Source: Nitrospirota bacterium (GTDB taxonomy: Bacteria; Nitrospirota; JACRHJ01). Taken from it: a stretch of 16,512 nucleotides of DNA. The first letter of the stretch is position 1; each line of letters opens with the position of its first letter. The translations under genes and the position numbers were made by a program. The stretch lies in contig DAHWTK010000028.1 of the NCBI GenBank assembly GCA_027328825.1, forward strand, positions 1 to 16,512, in the 5' to 3' direction. The notes beneath the pieces are model-generated. The model was not told the origin of the DNA and ran no database searches. It saw nothing but the letters and a program-made list of their open reading frames with translations. Shown piece after piece: positions 1 through 5,621 of the stretch.

Positions 1-1044
1 GGCCAGGGCCATGCCCCTCGCGCCATACTGGCACATGCCCACGCCGTGCCCGGAACCACGTCCAATAAAAACGAAACTGTCTCCGTCTTTGTGGGCCTCG
101 AAGGCGGTGCTCGGTATTGCGGAGTATCCCTCGGCCTTTCTGAAATCGACTCCCGTGATTACAACGCTCCCGGATTCGCCGATAATCCTGAGCGTCTTTA
201 TTCTCATGGAACTGCTTCGTTCGAGCACCTGTATGGCCTTTAATCCTTCAACCATATACCCCGCGCGTCTGAGGGAGTCTTCGAGGACGGAAATCTTTAT
301 GCGCCTCTTCCATCTGGTATATGGAGAGTCCGCGCAGTACTGGCACTCCCTGGATACGAGATACGGGTATTTCCTGCCCCATACGTCGTATGCGTCTTCC
401 GTCATGCCGCCGCAGGTGGAATGATATACCGCCTCAATCGGCGATCCGTCGTATGTGAGTATCTCCCCCTCCGTCTCTTTTGCCGCGAGCGCCGGGCCTT
501 CCTTTTCAACCGCGTCTCCATTGAACATCTGCGATTTTACGGTCGCGCAGAGGTCGTAGTCTCTGGTCGAGCATCCGCTTTGCATCCTGTGCATGGCATA
601 GGTGCGCGCAAGCACCGCCTGAGCCTTGAGCGCCTCAAGCGGCCAGTTTGCGCCCATTTCCTCGCCTACAACCGCACGGGTATAGTCCTCAAGCCCGAGC
701 TCATTGATTATCCTGAAGAGGCCTTTCGGGTTCTTCTTTATCTCGATAACGCCCGTGAGCTTATACCTGTTTACATTGATTATGACGCCGTCGGTATTAA
801 TCCTTACCCCGCCCCCGGGACAGCTGTTTGTGGAAAGCGTCATGCGCATTCCGCCCTGCCCGTCCGGCTCTTTTTCGCCTATTCCGGAGAGGCCTTTCAC
901 GTTAAACTCCGGCGGAAAATCAAGAGACACTCCGGACAGATTATCCATTACCAGCACACGGACTTTTTCGGATGCCGCCGCGCTTGATGCGGAAACCGGC
1001 AGGCCCAGGCAGAGCGCTATTGCGAGTATAAAGGCCTTTGTCAT
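1..1044 (-). CDS. SpoIID/LytB domain protein (partial, C-terminus outside window)
   Basis: I translated the minus strand from an ATG at 1044 and it stays open for 348 codons to the window edge. Residues 1-24 form a signal peptide (K3, then a hydrophobic run to about A24), so the protein is exported. The SpoIID signature is at about 118-150: E-D-Y...VVGEEM...WP.EALKAQAVLARTY. By family knowledge E129 is the likely catalytic glutamate of a peptidoglycan lytic transglycosylase that acts on glycan strands lacking stem peptides. The conserved family tail G-H-G-V-G-M-C-Q-Y-G-A-R-G is just inside the edge, so only a short end is missing. Several cysteines (e.g. in STCGG, ECQYC) may form disulfides. 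The start overlaps the stop of the upstream DUF2905 gene (ATGA), so translation is probably coupled. In non-sporulating Gram-negatives the role is likely cell-wall remodelling; the exact function is unknown. Confidence 0.9.
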   Translation of the reverse strand, partial: MTKAFILAIALCLGLPVSASSAAASEKVRVLVMDNLSGVSLDFPPEFNVKGLSGIGEKEPDGQGGMRMTLSTNSCPGGGVRINTDGVIINVNRYKLTGVIEIKKNPKGLFRIINELGLEDYTRAVVGEEMGANWPLEALKAQAVLARTYAMHRMQSGCSTRDYDLCATVKSQMFNGDAVEKEGPALAAKETEGEILTYDGSPIEAVYHSTCGGMTEDAYDVWGRKYPYLVSRECQYCADSPYTRWKRRIKISVLEDSLRRAGYMVEGLKAIQVLERSSSMRIKTLRIIGESGSVVITGVDFRKAEGYSAIPSTAFEAHKDGDSFVFIGRGSGHGVGMCQYGARGMALA

Positions 1045-1256
1045 TTTCTGCCGATGAGCCAAAATATCAGGGAGAGTATAAGGCTTAAAATCAAGCTCGT
1101 TGCGAATGGGAAGTAAAACGTTACGTTTTTCCTGTGAATCGTTATGTCGCCTGGGAGCCTGCCAATCCACGGGAGCCTGCCGGAAAGCAGAAACACCACC
1201 CCCAGGAGCAGCAGAATGGCGCCTATAACGATGAGCAGTTTTCCGAACTCGGCCAT
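1041..1256 (-). CDS. DUF2905 small two-TM membrane protein
   Basis: This is a 71-residue protein with two predicted membrane segments (about 6-25 and 49-67). They are joined by a loop with the typical DUF2905 pattern G-R-L-P-W-I-G-R-L-P-G-D-I followed by basic residues. Family proteins are about 65-75 residues, so it is complete. I chose the ATG at 1256 because the homologous region begins with MAEFGK; an upstream in-frame start at 1334 would only add sequence overlapping the channel gene. Its ATG shares a base with the channel stop (TAATG), and its own stop overlaps the SpoIID start (ATGA), so the three genes form a coupled operon. The biochemical function of the family is unknown. Confidence 0.85.
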   Translation of the reverse strand: MAEFGKLLIVIGAILLLLGVVFLLSGRLPWIGRLPGDITIHRKNVTFYFPFATSLILSLILSLIFWLIGRK

Positions 1257-2302
1257 TACCGATCCGTCCCGTTCCCGGATGTTATTTTTTCCAGCAGCTT
1301 GACCTGCTCCGGCCTTCCGAGCGCGATAAGGCAATCCGCCTCTCGCAGGACAGAACCGGGATTGGGGTTGAACTCCATCTTCCCGTCCGCGCGTTTTATG
1401 GCGACAATTATAATATCCAGCTCCTGCCTTATGCCACTGTCTTTTATAGCTCTCCCGACAAGCGGGGAACCGCTGCCCACCTTCACCTCTTCCAGCTTCA
1501 GCTCCATGTTCTCGGAGCGCGTGGCAAACTCTATGAAGTCCACCACCGCGGGCCTGAGCATAGCCTGGGCAATCCTGTCGGCGCCAATATGATAAGGCGA
1601 TATGACCTTGTTAGCACCTGCTCGAATAAGCTTGTGTTCCGAGCCTTCCTCGCCCGCGCGCGCAACGATATAAAGCCCCTCGTTTAGGCCCCTGGCCGTC
1701 AGGACGATGTAGAGGTTCTGAGCGTCGGTCGAAACTACGGAAATAAGTCCTTTTGCCCTTTTTATCCCAGCATCTACGAGCGTCTCGTCCTTATCCGCAT
1801 CTCCCTGCATTATGAGGTACTTGTCCCAGTCCGCATCCTCGACGTTCCCGAGGTCTTTTTCAATTATCACAAATGGCACAGGACCGCCCTCAAGCTCGCG
1901 GCATATCAGCCTCCCCATCCTGCCGAAGCCGCACACTATGTAATGGTCTTTAAGCTTCTTTATCTTCTGCTCCAATTTTCTTCTCCCAAGGATGTCCGCC
2001 AGCTCTCCTTCGAGCATGAGCCTCGTCGCGTTCCGCACCGCGAATGCGACGGCCCCCAATCCGAAAAAGATCAATATTATGGAAAATATCTTGCCGGTCT
2101 GGTCGAGCCTGTGCACCTCGCCATAACCGATTGTGGTAATGGTGATAACGGTCATGAAGAGGGAATCGAGGATATTCCAGCCCTCGAGCCGGCAGTATCC
2201 CGCCGTCCCTACGGCAATCACAAGCGCCAGCGCAAGAGCAGAATAAATAAACAGTCTTGCGCCGCTGGTTTTTTTGAGGTTTAAATCCGTAAGACCCGGC
2301 AT
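1256..2302 (-). CDS. Two-TM potassium channel with RCK (TrkA-N/TrkA-C) domains
   Basis: This is a 348-residue inner-membrane K+ channel of the MthK/GsuK type. TM1 is at about 17-36. A pore helix and selectivity filter T-I-G-Y-G-E are at 57-62. TM2 is at about 71-90. A linker follows, then an RCK/TrkA-N Rossmann domain (about 119-235) with the nucleotide-binding G-F-G-R-M-G at 125-130 and an acidic residue after the second strand. A TrkA-C domain follows (about 265-343). In the family, four subunits form the pore and the RCK ring gates it in response to ligands such as Ca2+ or NAD(H); the ligand here cannot be told. A GTG lies directly before the chosen ATG and could add one residue. There is no clear Shine-Dalgarno sequence or consensus promoter upstream. 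It is first in an overlapping operon with DUF2905 and SpoIID genes. Confidence 0.92.
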   Translation of the reverse strand: MPGLTDLNLKKTSGARLFIYSALALALVIAVGTAGYCRLEGWNILDSLFMTVITITTIGYGEVHRLDQTGKIFSIILIFFGLGAVAFAVRNATRLMLEGELADILGRRKLEQKIKKLKDHYIVCGFGRMGRLICRELEGGPVPFVIIEKDLGNVEDADWDKYLIMQGDADKDETLVDAGIKRAKGLISVVSTDAQNLYIVLTARGLNEGLYIVARAGEEGSEHKLIRAGANKVISPYHIGADRIAQAMLRPAVVDFIEFATRSENMELKLEEVKVGSGSPLVGRAIKDSGIRQELDIIIVAIKRADGKMEFNPNPGSVLREADCLIALGRPEQVKLLEKITSGNGTDR

Positions 2303-2365
2303 CACAATATTTTACAGTAACGGAAAATGGTAATAAAGGACAAAAATCTATCAGTAATAATTATC

Positions 2366-2526
2366 GTCTTCCGGCCCTTTACCGCTCAGCAGACGCAAAA
2401 AATATCAAAAGCTTAAGGGCGCGGCCTTTAGATATGCAGGAAGCTTGTGGAAAAACACGGCGGGACCATCTGGGCTACTCCGACAAGGGCGAGGGAAGCA
2501 CGTTCCATTTAACCGTTCCGAAATAA
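2366..2526 (+). pseudogene. Decayed C-terminal fragment of a sensor histidine kinase
   Basis: In one plus-strand frame (2366-2476) I read an F-box-like VFRPF, then GRGL, then ICRKLVEKHGGTIWA, with stop codons at 2414-2416 and 2429-2431. A one-base frame change at about 2477 then gives SDKGEGSTFHLTVPK and a stop at 2524-2526. Together this matches the end of the HATPase_c domain of histidine kinases: F box, the G-x-G-L-G-L-A-I region, E-x-H-G-G, and G-x-G-S-x-F. The N and G1 boxes and everything upstream are missing. The pieces are in the right order and spacing but carry two stops, a short deletion around the GLGLA motif and a frameshift. It is therefore a relic, not a gene. It sits directly before the cold-shock terminator. 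Confidence 0.72.
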
Positions 2527-2556
2527 AAAAAAACCCCGCATGAAAATGCGGGGTTT
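2523..2556 (-). terminator. Rho-independent terminator of the cold-shock gene
   Basis: A perfect 11-bp inverted repeat (2531-2541 and 2546-2556, core CCCCGCAT/ATGCGGGG) with a 4-base loop is followed, on the minus strand, by a long T-tract (complement of the A-run 2523-2533). It starts 20 bases after the csp stop codon. The plus-strand side also has a few Ts after the stem, so it may work weakly in both directions. Confidence 0.93.
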
Positions 2557-2576
2557 TCGGTTTTGGAGAGATGGCT

Positions 2577-2774
2577 TTAGCCCCTCATGACGTTGACTGC
2601 CTGCGGGCCTTTCGCGCCGTTCTGGACTTCAAATTCGACCTGCTGTCCCTCGCTCAAGGTCTTGAAACCGTCCATCTTTATCTCCGAAAAATGCACGAAC
2701 ACATCCTTGCCTTCCTCCGGAGAAATGAAACCGTAACCCTTGCTCTCATTGAACCACTTAACCGTACCCCTCAT
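2577..2774 (-). CDS. csp: Cold-shock domain protein (CspA family)
   Basis: This 65-residue protein is a single cold-shock domain, the usual length for the family. RNP1 is K-G-Y-G-F-I at 12-17 and RNP2 is D-V-F-V-H-F at 24-29; both bind single-stranded RNA/DNA through aromatic side chains. The N-terminal M-R-G-T-V-K-W-F is also typical. In the family it acts as a cytoplasmic RNA chaperone that melts mRNA structure. I chose the ATG at 2774 because it is preceded by AAAGGGG and matches the family start; the frame stays open upstream to 2846, but that extension is not family-like. The gene is monocistronic: a consensus promoter lies about 165 bases upstream and a strong terminator lies just downstream. 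Whether it is cold-induced or constitutive cannot be told from the protein. Confidence 0.96.
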   Translation of the reverse strand: MRGTVKWFNESKGYGFISPEEGKDVFVHFSEIKMDGFKTLSEGQQVEFEVQNGAKGPQAVNVMRG

Positions 2775-2806
2775 CAAAAAAACCCCTTTTCCTTTGGCCA
2801 AGGCGC

Positions 2807-2836
2807 ATTCTGCGCATTGCCCGATTAACCTGTCAA
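2807..2836 (-). promoter_or_regulatory. Possible second, proximal csp promoter
   Basis: On the minus strand TTGACA (complement of 2831-2836) is followed after 18 bases by CAGAAT (complement of 2807-2812), a weaker -10 with 4 of 6 consensus bases. It would give a leader of about 25 nt. The -35 is perfect but the -10 is poor, so this is tentative. Confidence 0.35.
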
Positions 2837-2895
2837 ACTTTTTCAAGACTTAGTAGAACACTCAACCTCTGAAGCGATGAAAAATTGCAGGCATT

Positions 2896-2921
2896 AAAAA
2901 AACCGTGGCACAGTGCCACGG
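2896..2921 (-). other. Terminator-like hairpin at the 5' end of the csp leader
   Basis: A perfect 9-bp inverted repeat (2903-2911 CCGTGGCAC and 2913-2921 GTGCCACGG) surrounds one base. On the minus strand it is followed by seven Ts (complement of 2896-2902). It has the form of an intrinsic terminator but no gene ends before it. It begins only about eight bases after the predicted start of the csp transcript. It could be an early terminator/attenuator, a stabilising 5' hairpin, or the end of a very short RNA. Confidence 0.6.
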
Positions 2922-2934
2922 CACCATACGCGGA

Positions 2935-2963
2935 AATATACGCGCAAGTTACCAATATGTCAA
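2935..2963 (-). promoter_or_regulatory. Consensus sigma-70-type promoter for csp (distal)
   Basis: On the minus strand TTGACA (complement of 2958-2963) is followed, after exactly 17 bases, by TATATT (complement of 2935-2940). Transcription would start near 2928-2929 and give a csp leader of about 155 nt. By established knowledge, E. coli cspA also has an unusually long leader (about 160 nt) involved in cold regulation. It lies back-to-back with the promoter of the export gene, with 16 bases between the two -35 boxes. Confidence 0.72.
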
Positions 2964-2979
2964 GCTTTAAATCGGCTAT

Positions 2980-3008
2980 TTGACAAAATAATTAAATATC
3001 ATTATACA
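2980..3008 (+). promoter_or_regulatory. Consensus promoter almost touching the export-gene ATG
   Basis: TTGACA (2980-2985), a 17-base spacer, and TATACA (3003-3008) form a near-perfect sigma-70 promoter. The expected start point (about 3014-3016) is only 1-3 bases from the ATG at 3017. There is no room for a Shine-Dalgarno sequence, and none is seen, so the mRNA is predicted to be leaderless. Confidence 0.75.
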
Positions 3009-3016
3009 TTAAGAAT

Positions 3017-3559
3017 ATGTCTAAGCTATTCCTATACCGATTGATACTTGCTTTTACGGCATTAATTATCGCCGTGTCCCCTTCGGCTGGACTGGCGCAG
3101 GAATTCATTATATCCGACGGAGACCTCCTGAAGATCACCGTATACGACAACCCCGATCTCACAACAAGGACTCTGGTTAGCTCAAAGGGCATCATTACCT
3201 TCCCCCTCGTTGGAGACGTGGAGGTGGCGGGGCTTCGCATACACGATGCGGAGAAGCGGATAGCGAAGCTCCTTTCAAAGGGATATATAAACGACCCCCA
3301 GGTGACAATACTTATCACGGATACCAAAAACGTGGTATACGTCACAGGGGAGGTCCAGAAACCGGGGAAATACGAGGCCGGGCCGAATATGACGGTTATA
3401 AAGGCCATCGCCGAAGCGGGAGGCCTTACGGACAAGGCCGCGCCGGGCAGGACAAAGATAACGCGAGATTCCGGGGGCAAGGAATCGACTTTCAGCGCAA
3501 AGATGAACGACAGCGTCAAGTCGGGCGACGTCATAAACGTCCCGGAAAGCTTTTTCTGA
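3017..3559 (+). CDS. Polysaccharide export protein (Poly_export + SLBB, Wza/BexD family)
   Basis: This 180-residue protein starts with a signal peptide (K3, R8, hydrophobic 9-21, cleavage likely after G-L-A at 25-27); there is no lipobox cysteine. Residues about 28-100 match the Poly_export domain: E-F-I-I-S-D-G-D-L-L-K-I-T-V-Y-D, F-P-L-V-G-D-V-E-V-A-G and the following helix. Residues about 106-175 form one SLBB domain (V-Y-V-T-G-E-V-Q-K-P-G-K-Y, then A-I-A-E-A-G-G-L-T). Relatives form periplasmic/outer-membrane channels that export capsule or exopolysaccharide. This one is short, with a single SLBB and no clear outer-membrane helix. No glycosyltransferase, Wzc or flippase gene is beside it. 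It is the only intact plus-strand gene and converges with the MerR gene, leaving a 14-base gap and no visible terminator. Confidence 0.9.
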   Translation: MSKLFLYRLILAFTALIIAVSPSAGLAQEFIISDGDLLKITVYDNPDLTTRTLVSSKGIITFPLVGDVEVAGLRIHDAEKRIAKLLSKGYINDPQVTILITDTKNVVYVTGEVQKPGKYEAGPNMTVIKAIAEAGGLTDKAAPGRTKITRDSGGKESTFSAKMNDSVKSGDVINVPESFF

Positions 3560-3573
3560 ACAGGATTACCGGA

Positions 3574-3990
3574 TTACCTGCGTTTTTCCTTTCCGCTGAG
3601 ATATACGAAACACTTGGCGCACTCTATACCGTTTTTGCAATGTCTGCCGGTCAGTTCCCAGCATGGAGCGGAGCGGTCAACATAGGCTGAACATTCCCCC
3701 CTCGATTCTTCCGAACAGCCCTGAATCTCCCAGCAAGGCGCATAATCCAGAAGCTTTTTTACCCCTTCTATGCTTATCTTCTTCTCGTGTATCAGTTCCC
3801 GTATGCAGCGCAGCCATTTTATGTCGTTATCTGAATAGAACCTGTTCTTGTTCCTCCTCGCCGGCGCAACCAGACCGTGTTTCTCGTACAGCCTGAGTGT
3901 CTGGTCCGTAGTCCCCACAAGTTCGGCGGCTATGCCGATAGGATATAGCGGGAGATTCTCCCTGCGGGCTTTCTCGTCGTTGTTTTCCAT
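3574..3990 (-). CDS. MerR-family regulator with C-terminal two-CW cysteine domain
   Basis: This is a 138-residue protein. Residues about 14-82 form a MerR winged helix-turn-helix of the HspR-like subtype (L-Y-P-I-G-I-A-A-E-L-V-G, then L-R-L-Y-E-K-H-G-L-V and a basic wing). Instead of a dimerising coiled coil and effector domain, residues 86-130 carry a cysteine-rich two-CW module: C86-W87, C92, C100, C110-W111, C118, C124, C127. The module's function is not established; the cysteine spacing suggests metal or redox binding (inference). The start has a good Shine-Dalgarno (GGAGG four bases before ATG). The gene follows the moe/ASKHA operon on the same strand but has its own promoter. The target is unknown; autoregulation, or control of the neighbouring export or moe genes, is possible. 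Confidence 0.88.
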   Translation of the reverse strand: MENNDEKARRENLPLYPIGIAAELVGTTDQTLRLYEKHGLVAPARRNKNRFYSDNDIKWLRCIRELIHEKKISIEGVKKLLDYAPCWEIQGCSEESRGECSAYVDRSAPCWELTGRHCKNGIECAKCFVYLSGKEKRR

Positions 3991-4037
3991 GTTCCTCCAC
4001 TCGGATAAGACATAAAATCTGAAGAAATATTTTACGG

Positions 4038-4096
4038 ATTATAGTTGACAATATTAGTCCTGTAAATAACTTTTTGTCAAATTAAATATTTTAATT
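4038..4096 (-). promoter_or_regulatory. Promoter of the merR/two-CW gene with inverted repeat (possible operator)
   Basis: On the minus strand TTTACA (complement of 4061-4066), a 17-base spacer, and a perfect TATAAT (complement of 4038-4043) form a strong promoter. A 7-bp inverted repeat, TTGACAA at 4045-4051 and TTGTCAA at 4074-4080, brackets the -35 and reaches into the spacer, as expected of an operator. An AT-rich dyad (4080-4086 and 4090-4096) lies just upstream and could be an UP element. Autoregulation by the MerR protein is an inference. Confidence 0.6.
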
Positions 4097-4112
4097 GAGA
4101 TTTAAGGTCTCC

Positions 4113-5621
4113 CTATAACCATAATTTATATGCGTTCGGGAAAAGAGAGGCGTCCGTATGCGGCAGAAACATGGCCGCGCGGTAAAGACTCATGAATTCC
4201 GCGCTGGCGTTGAGTTCCTTGTAGGTTATCATGGATGAGATTTTTTCAATCCGTTGGATAGCTTCAAGGTCAAGAATGGCCATGACGGCGCCCTTAAGAG
4301 AGGAATTCCCCAGGAGCCTGAACTTTTCAAGAGGTATGTCCGGCAGCATCCCGATGGAAACGGCCTTGTCAGCCGCGATATACTCTCCGAAAGTCCCGGC
4401 CACGAAAAACGATTCTATGTCATCGAATGTTATGCCTATCTCGGAGATTATTACGGTCAGGGCAGTATACATTGCAGCCTTGGTGCGGATAAGATTTTCT
4501 ATATCCTTTTCCGTAAAGAATATACTGTCCGCTACGCGATATGCAGGCCCGGATTCGGTCCCGACAACCCTTTCCGTCCTGCCTGGTATAAATTTTCCCC
4601 TGCCGTCTATAAGGCCGGTTCTGAAAAGCTCTGACAGCAGGTCAATCAGCGCGGAGCCGCACATCCCGGCGGGCGGAACATCGCCTATTACACTGAAGGA
4701 TGGCTTGTAGTTTTTATCTATCGTTATCCTGTCTATAGCACCGGGCGCGGCCCTCATGCCGGAACTCACGACACCGCCTTCAAGGGCCGGGCCAGCCGCG
4801 CCTGCGCAAGCGACCAGCCAGTCCCGGTTCCCGACGATTATTTCCGCGTTAGTCCCGACGTCCACCAATATGGAAATCCCTTCCCTGTCCGCCATACCGG
4901 AGGCGAGTATCCCGGCCAGGACATCTCCGCCGACATAGCTGCCGACGTTCGGAAGGACAATAACCGGCGCTTCCGGCATTATATTCAATCCGGCGTCCCT
5001 GGCCTTAAAGTCCCCGAAGCGATTTGCCGCCGGGACATACGGCGCGCGGCATATGTTGTACGGGTCAAGCCCAAGGAATAAATGCGCCATGGTCGTATTT
5101 CCGGATATGCATGCGCACGGCATATCTCCCGCCGATATGCCCGCGCCGGCTGCGAGCTTTTCCGTAAGCGCGTTTATGCAGCCGACTGCCGCAAGCCTCA
5201 GTTCATCGAGTCCGCCGGGGTTCAGACAGTGGTGTATGCGGGCGAGTATGTCCTCGCCTATGGCGGTCTGTGGGTTTGTATCCGACACCGGAATACCGGC
5301 TGGCGAGCCGGAGTTAAGGTCAACGAGACTGCACACTATGTTCGTCGTGCCGAGGTCTACAGCGATACCAAAATTATCTGGCCGCCCGCCAGACTCGACG
5401 CCGATAAGTTCCGGCTTCTCCGACAGGCGGACGGTTGCCGTTACCTCAAAATTATTATCCCTGAGCGCAGACGAAATTTTCCGGATTACTGATACGGGAG
5501 CGGACTCTACATCAAGCCCCTCGCGTCTCAGGCCCGCCAGGACGCGCTCAAGGTCTGGCGTCTTGTCGTCGTCCGATGCCTGCGGAAGCTTCAGGAAATA
5601 TTTTTTTACAAGCGGCGTCAT
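4113..5621 (-). CDS. RACo-like ASKHA ATPase lacking the N-terminal [2Fe-2S] domain (DUF4445)
   Basis: This is a 502-residue protein. Residues 1-35 resemble the linker that follows the ferredoxin domain in RACo-type corrinoid reactivators. From about 84 it is an ASKHA fold: phosphate-1 motif A-V-D-L-G-T-T-N (87-94), I-S-G-N-T-T-M-A-H-L (172-181), V-D-V-G-T-N-A-E (253-260), G-P-A-L-E-G-G (277-283), G-M-C-G-S-A (319-324) and V-A-G-T-F-G-E-Y (407-414). In the family, ATP hydrolysis drives reduction of Co(II) corrinoid by an N-terminal [2Fe-2S] cluster. That domain is absent: an in-frame stop lies at 5637-5639, just before the ATG. The ATG overlaps the stop of moeA by one base (TGATG), so it is the third gene of a molybdopterin operon. 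No corrinoid protein or methyltransferase is nearby, so the partner is unknown; a role with a Mo/W enzyme is only an inference. Confidence 0.85.
   Translation of the reverse strand: MTPLVKKYFLKLPQASDDDKTPDLERVLAGLRREGLDVESAPVSVIRKISSALRDNNFEVTATVRLSEKPELIGVESGGRPDNFGIAVDLGTTNIVCSLVDLNSGSPAGIPVSDTNPQTAIGEDILARIHHCLNPGGLDELRLAAVGCINALTEKLAAGAGISAGDMPCACISGNTTMAHLFLGLDPYNICRAPYVPAANRFGDFKARDAGLNIMPEAPVIVLPNVGSYVGGDVLAGILASGMADREGISILVDVGTNAEIIVGNRDWLVACAGAAGPALEGGVVSSGMRAAPGAIDRITIDKNYKPSFSVIGDVPPAGMCGSALIDLLSELFRTGLIDGRGKFIPGRTERVVGTESGPAYRVADSIFFTEKDIENLIRTKAAMYTALTVIISEIGITFDDIESFFVAGTFGEYIAADKAVSIGMLPDIPLEKFRLLGNSSLKGAVMAILDLEAIQRIEKISSMITYKELNASAEFMSLYRAAMFLPHTDASLFPNAYKLWL

Noticed and set aside
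2327..2416. Short plus-strand ORF beginning MVIKDK
   Set aside because: It ends at a stop inside the histidine-kinase relic and is better read as part of, or noise beside, that relic.
2302..2430. Promoter for the K+ channel operon
   Set aside because: Only poorly matching -35/-10 pairs with wrong spacing were found on the minus strand.
2775..2846. N-terminal extension of the cold-shock protein
   Set aside because: The frame is open, but the added 24 residues are not family-like. A good Shine-Dalgarno and the family start are at 2774.
2992..3534. Long minus-strand open frame opposite the export gene
   Set aside because: It lacks any recognisable domain, while the plus strand encodes a clear Poly_export/SLBB protein with a promoter.
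3560..3573. Terminator between the convergent export and merR genes
   Set aside because: The 14-base gap has a short direct repeat but no hairpin with a T-tract.
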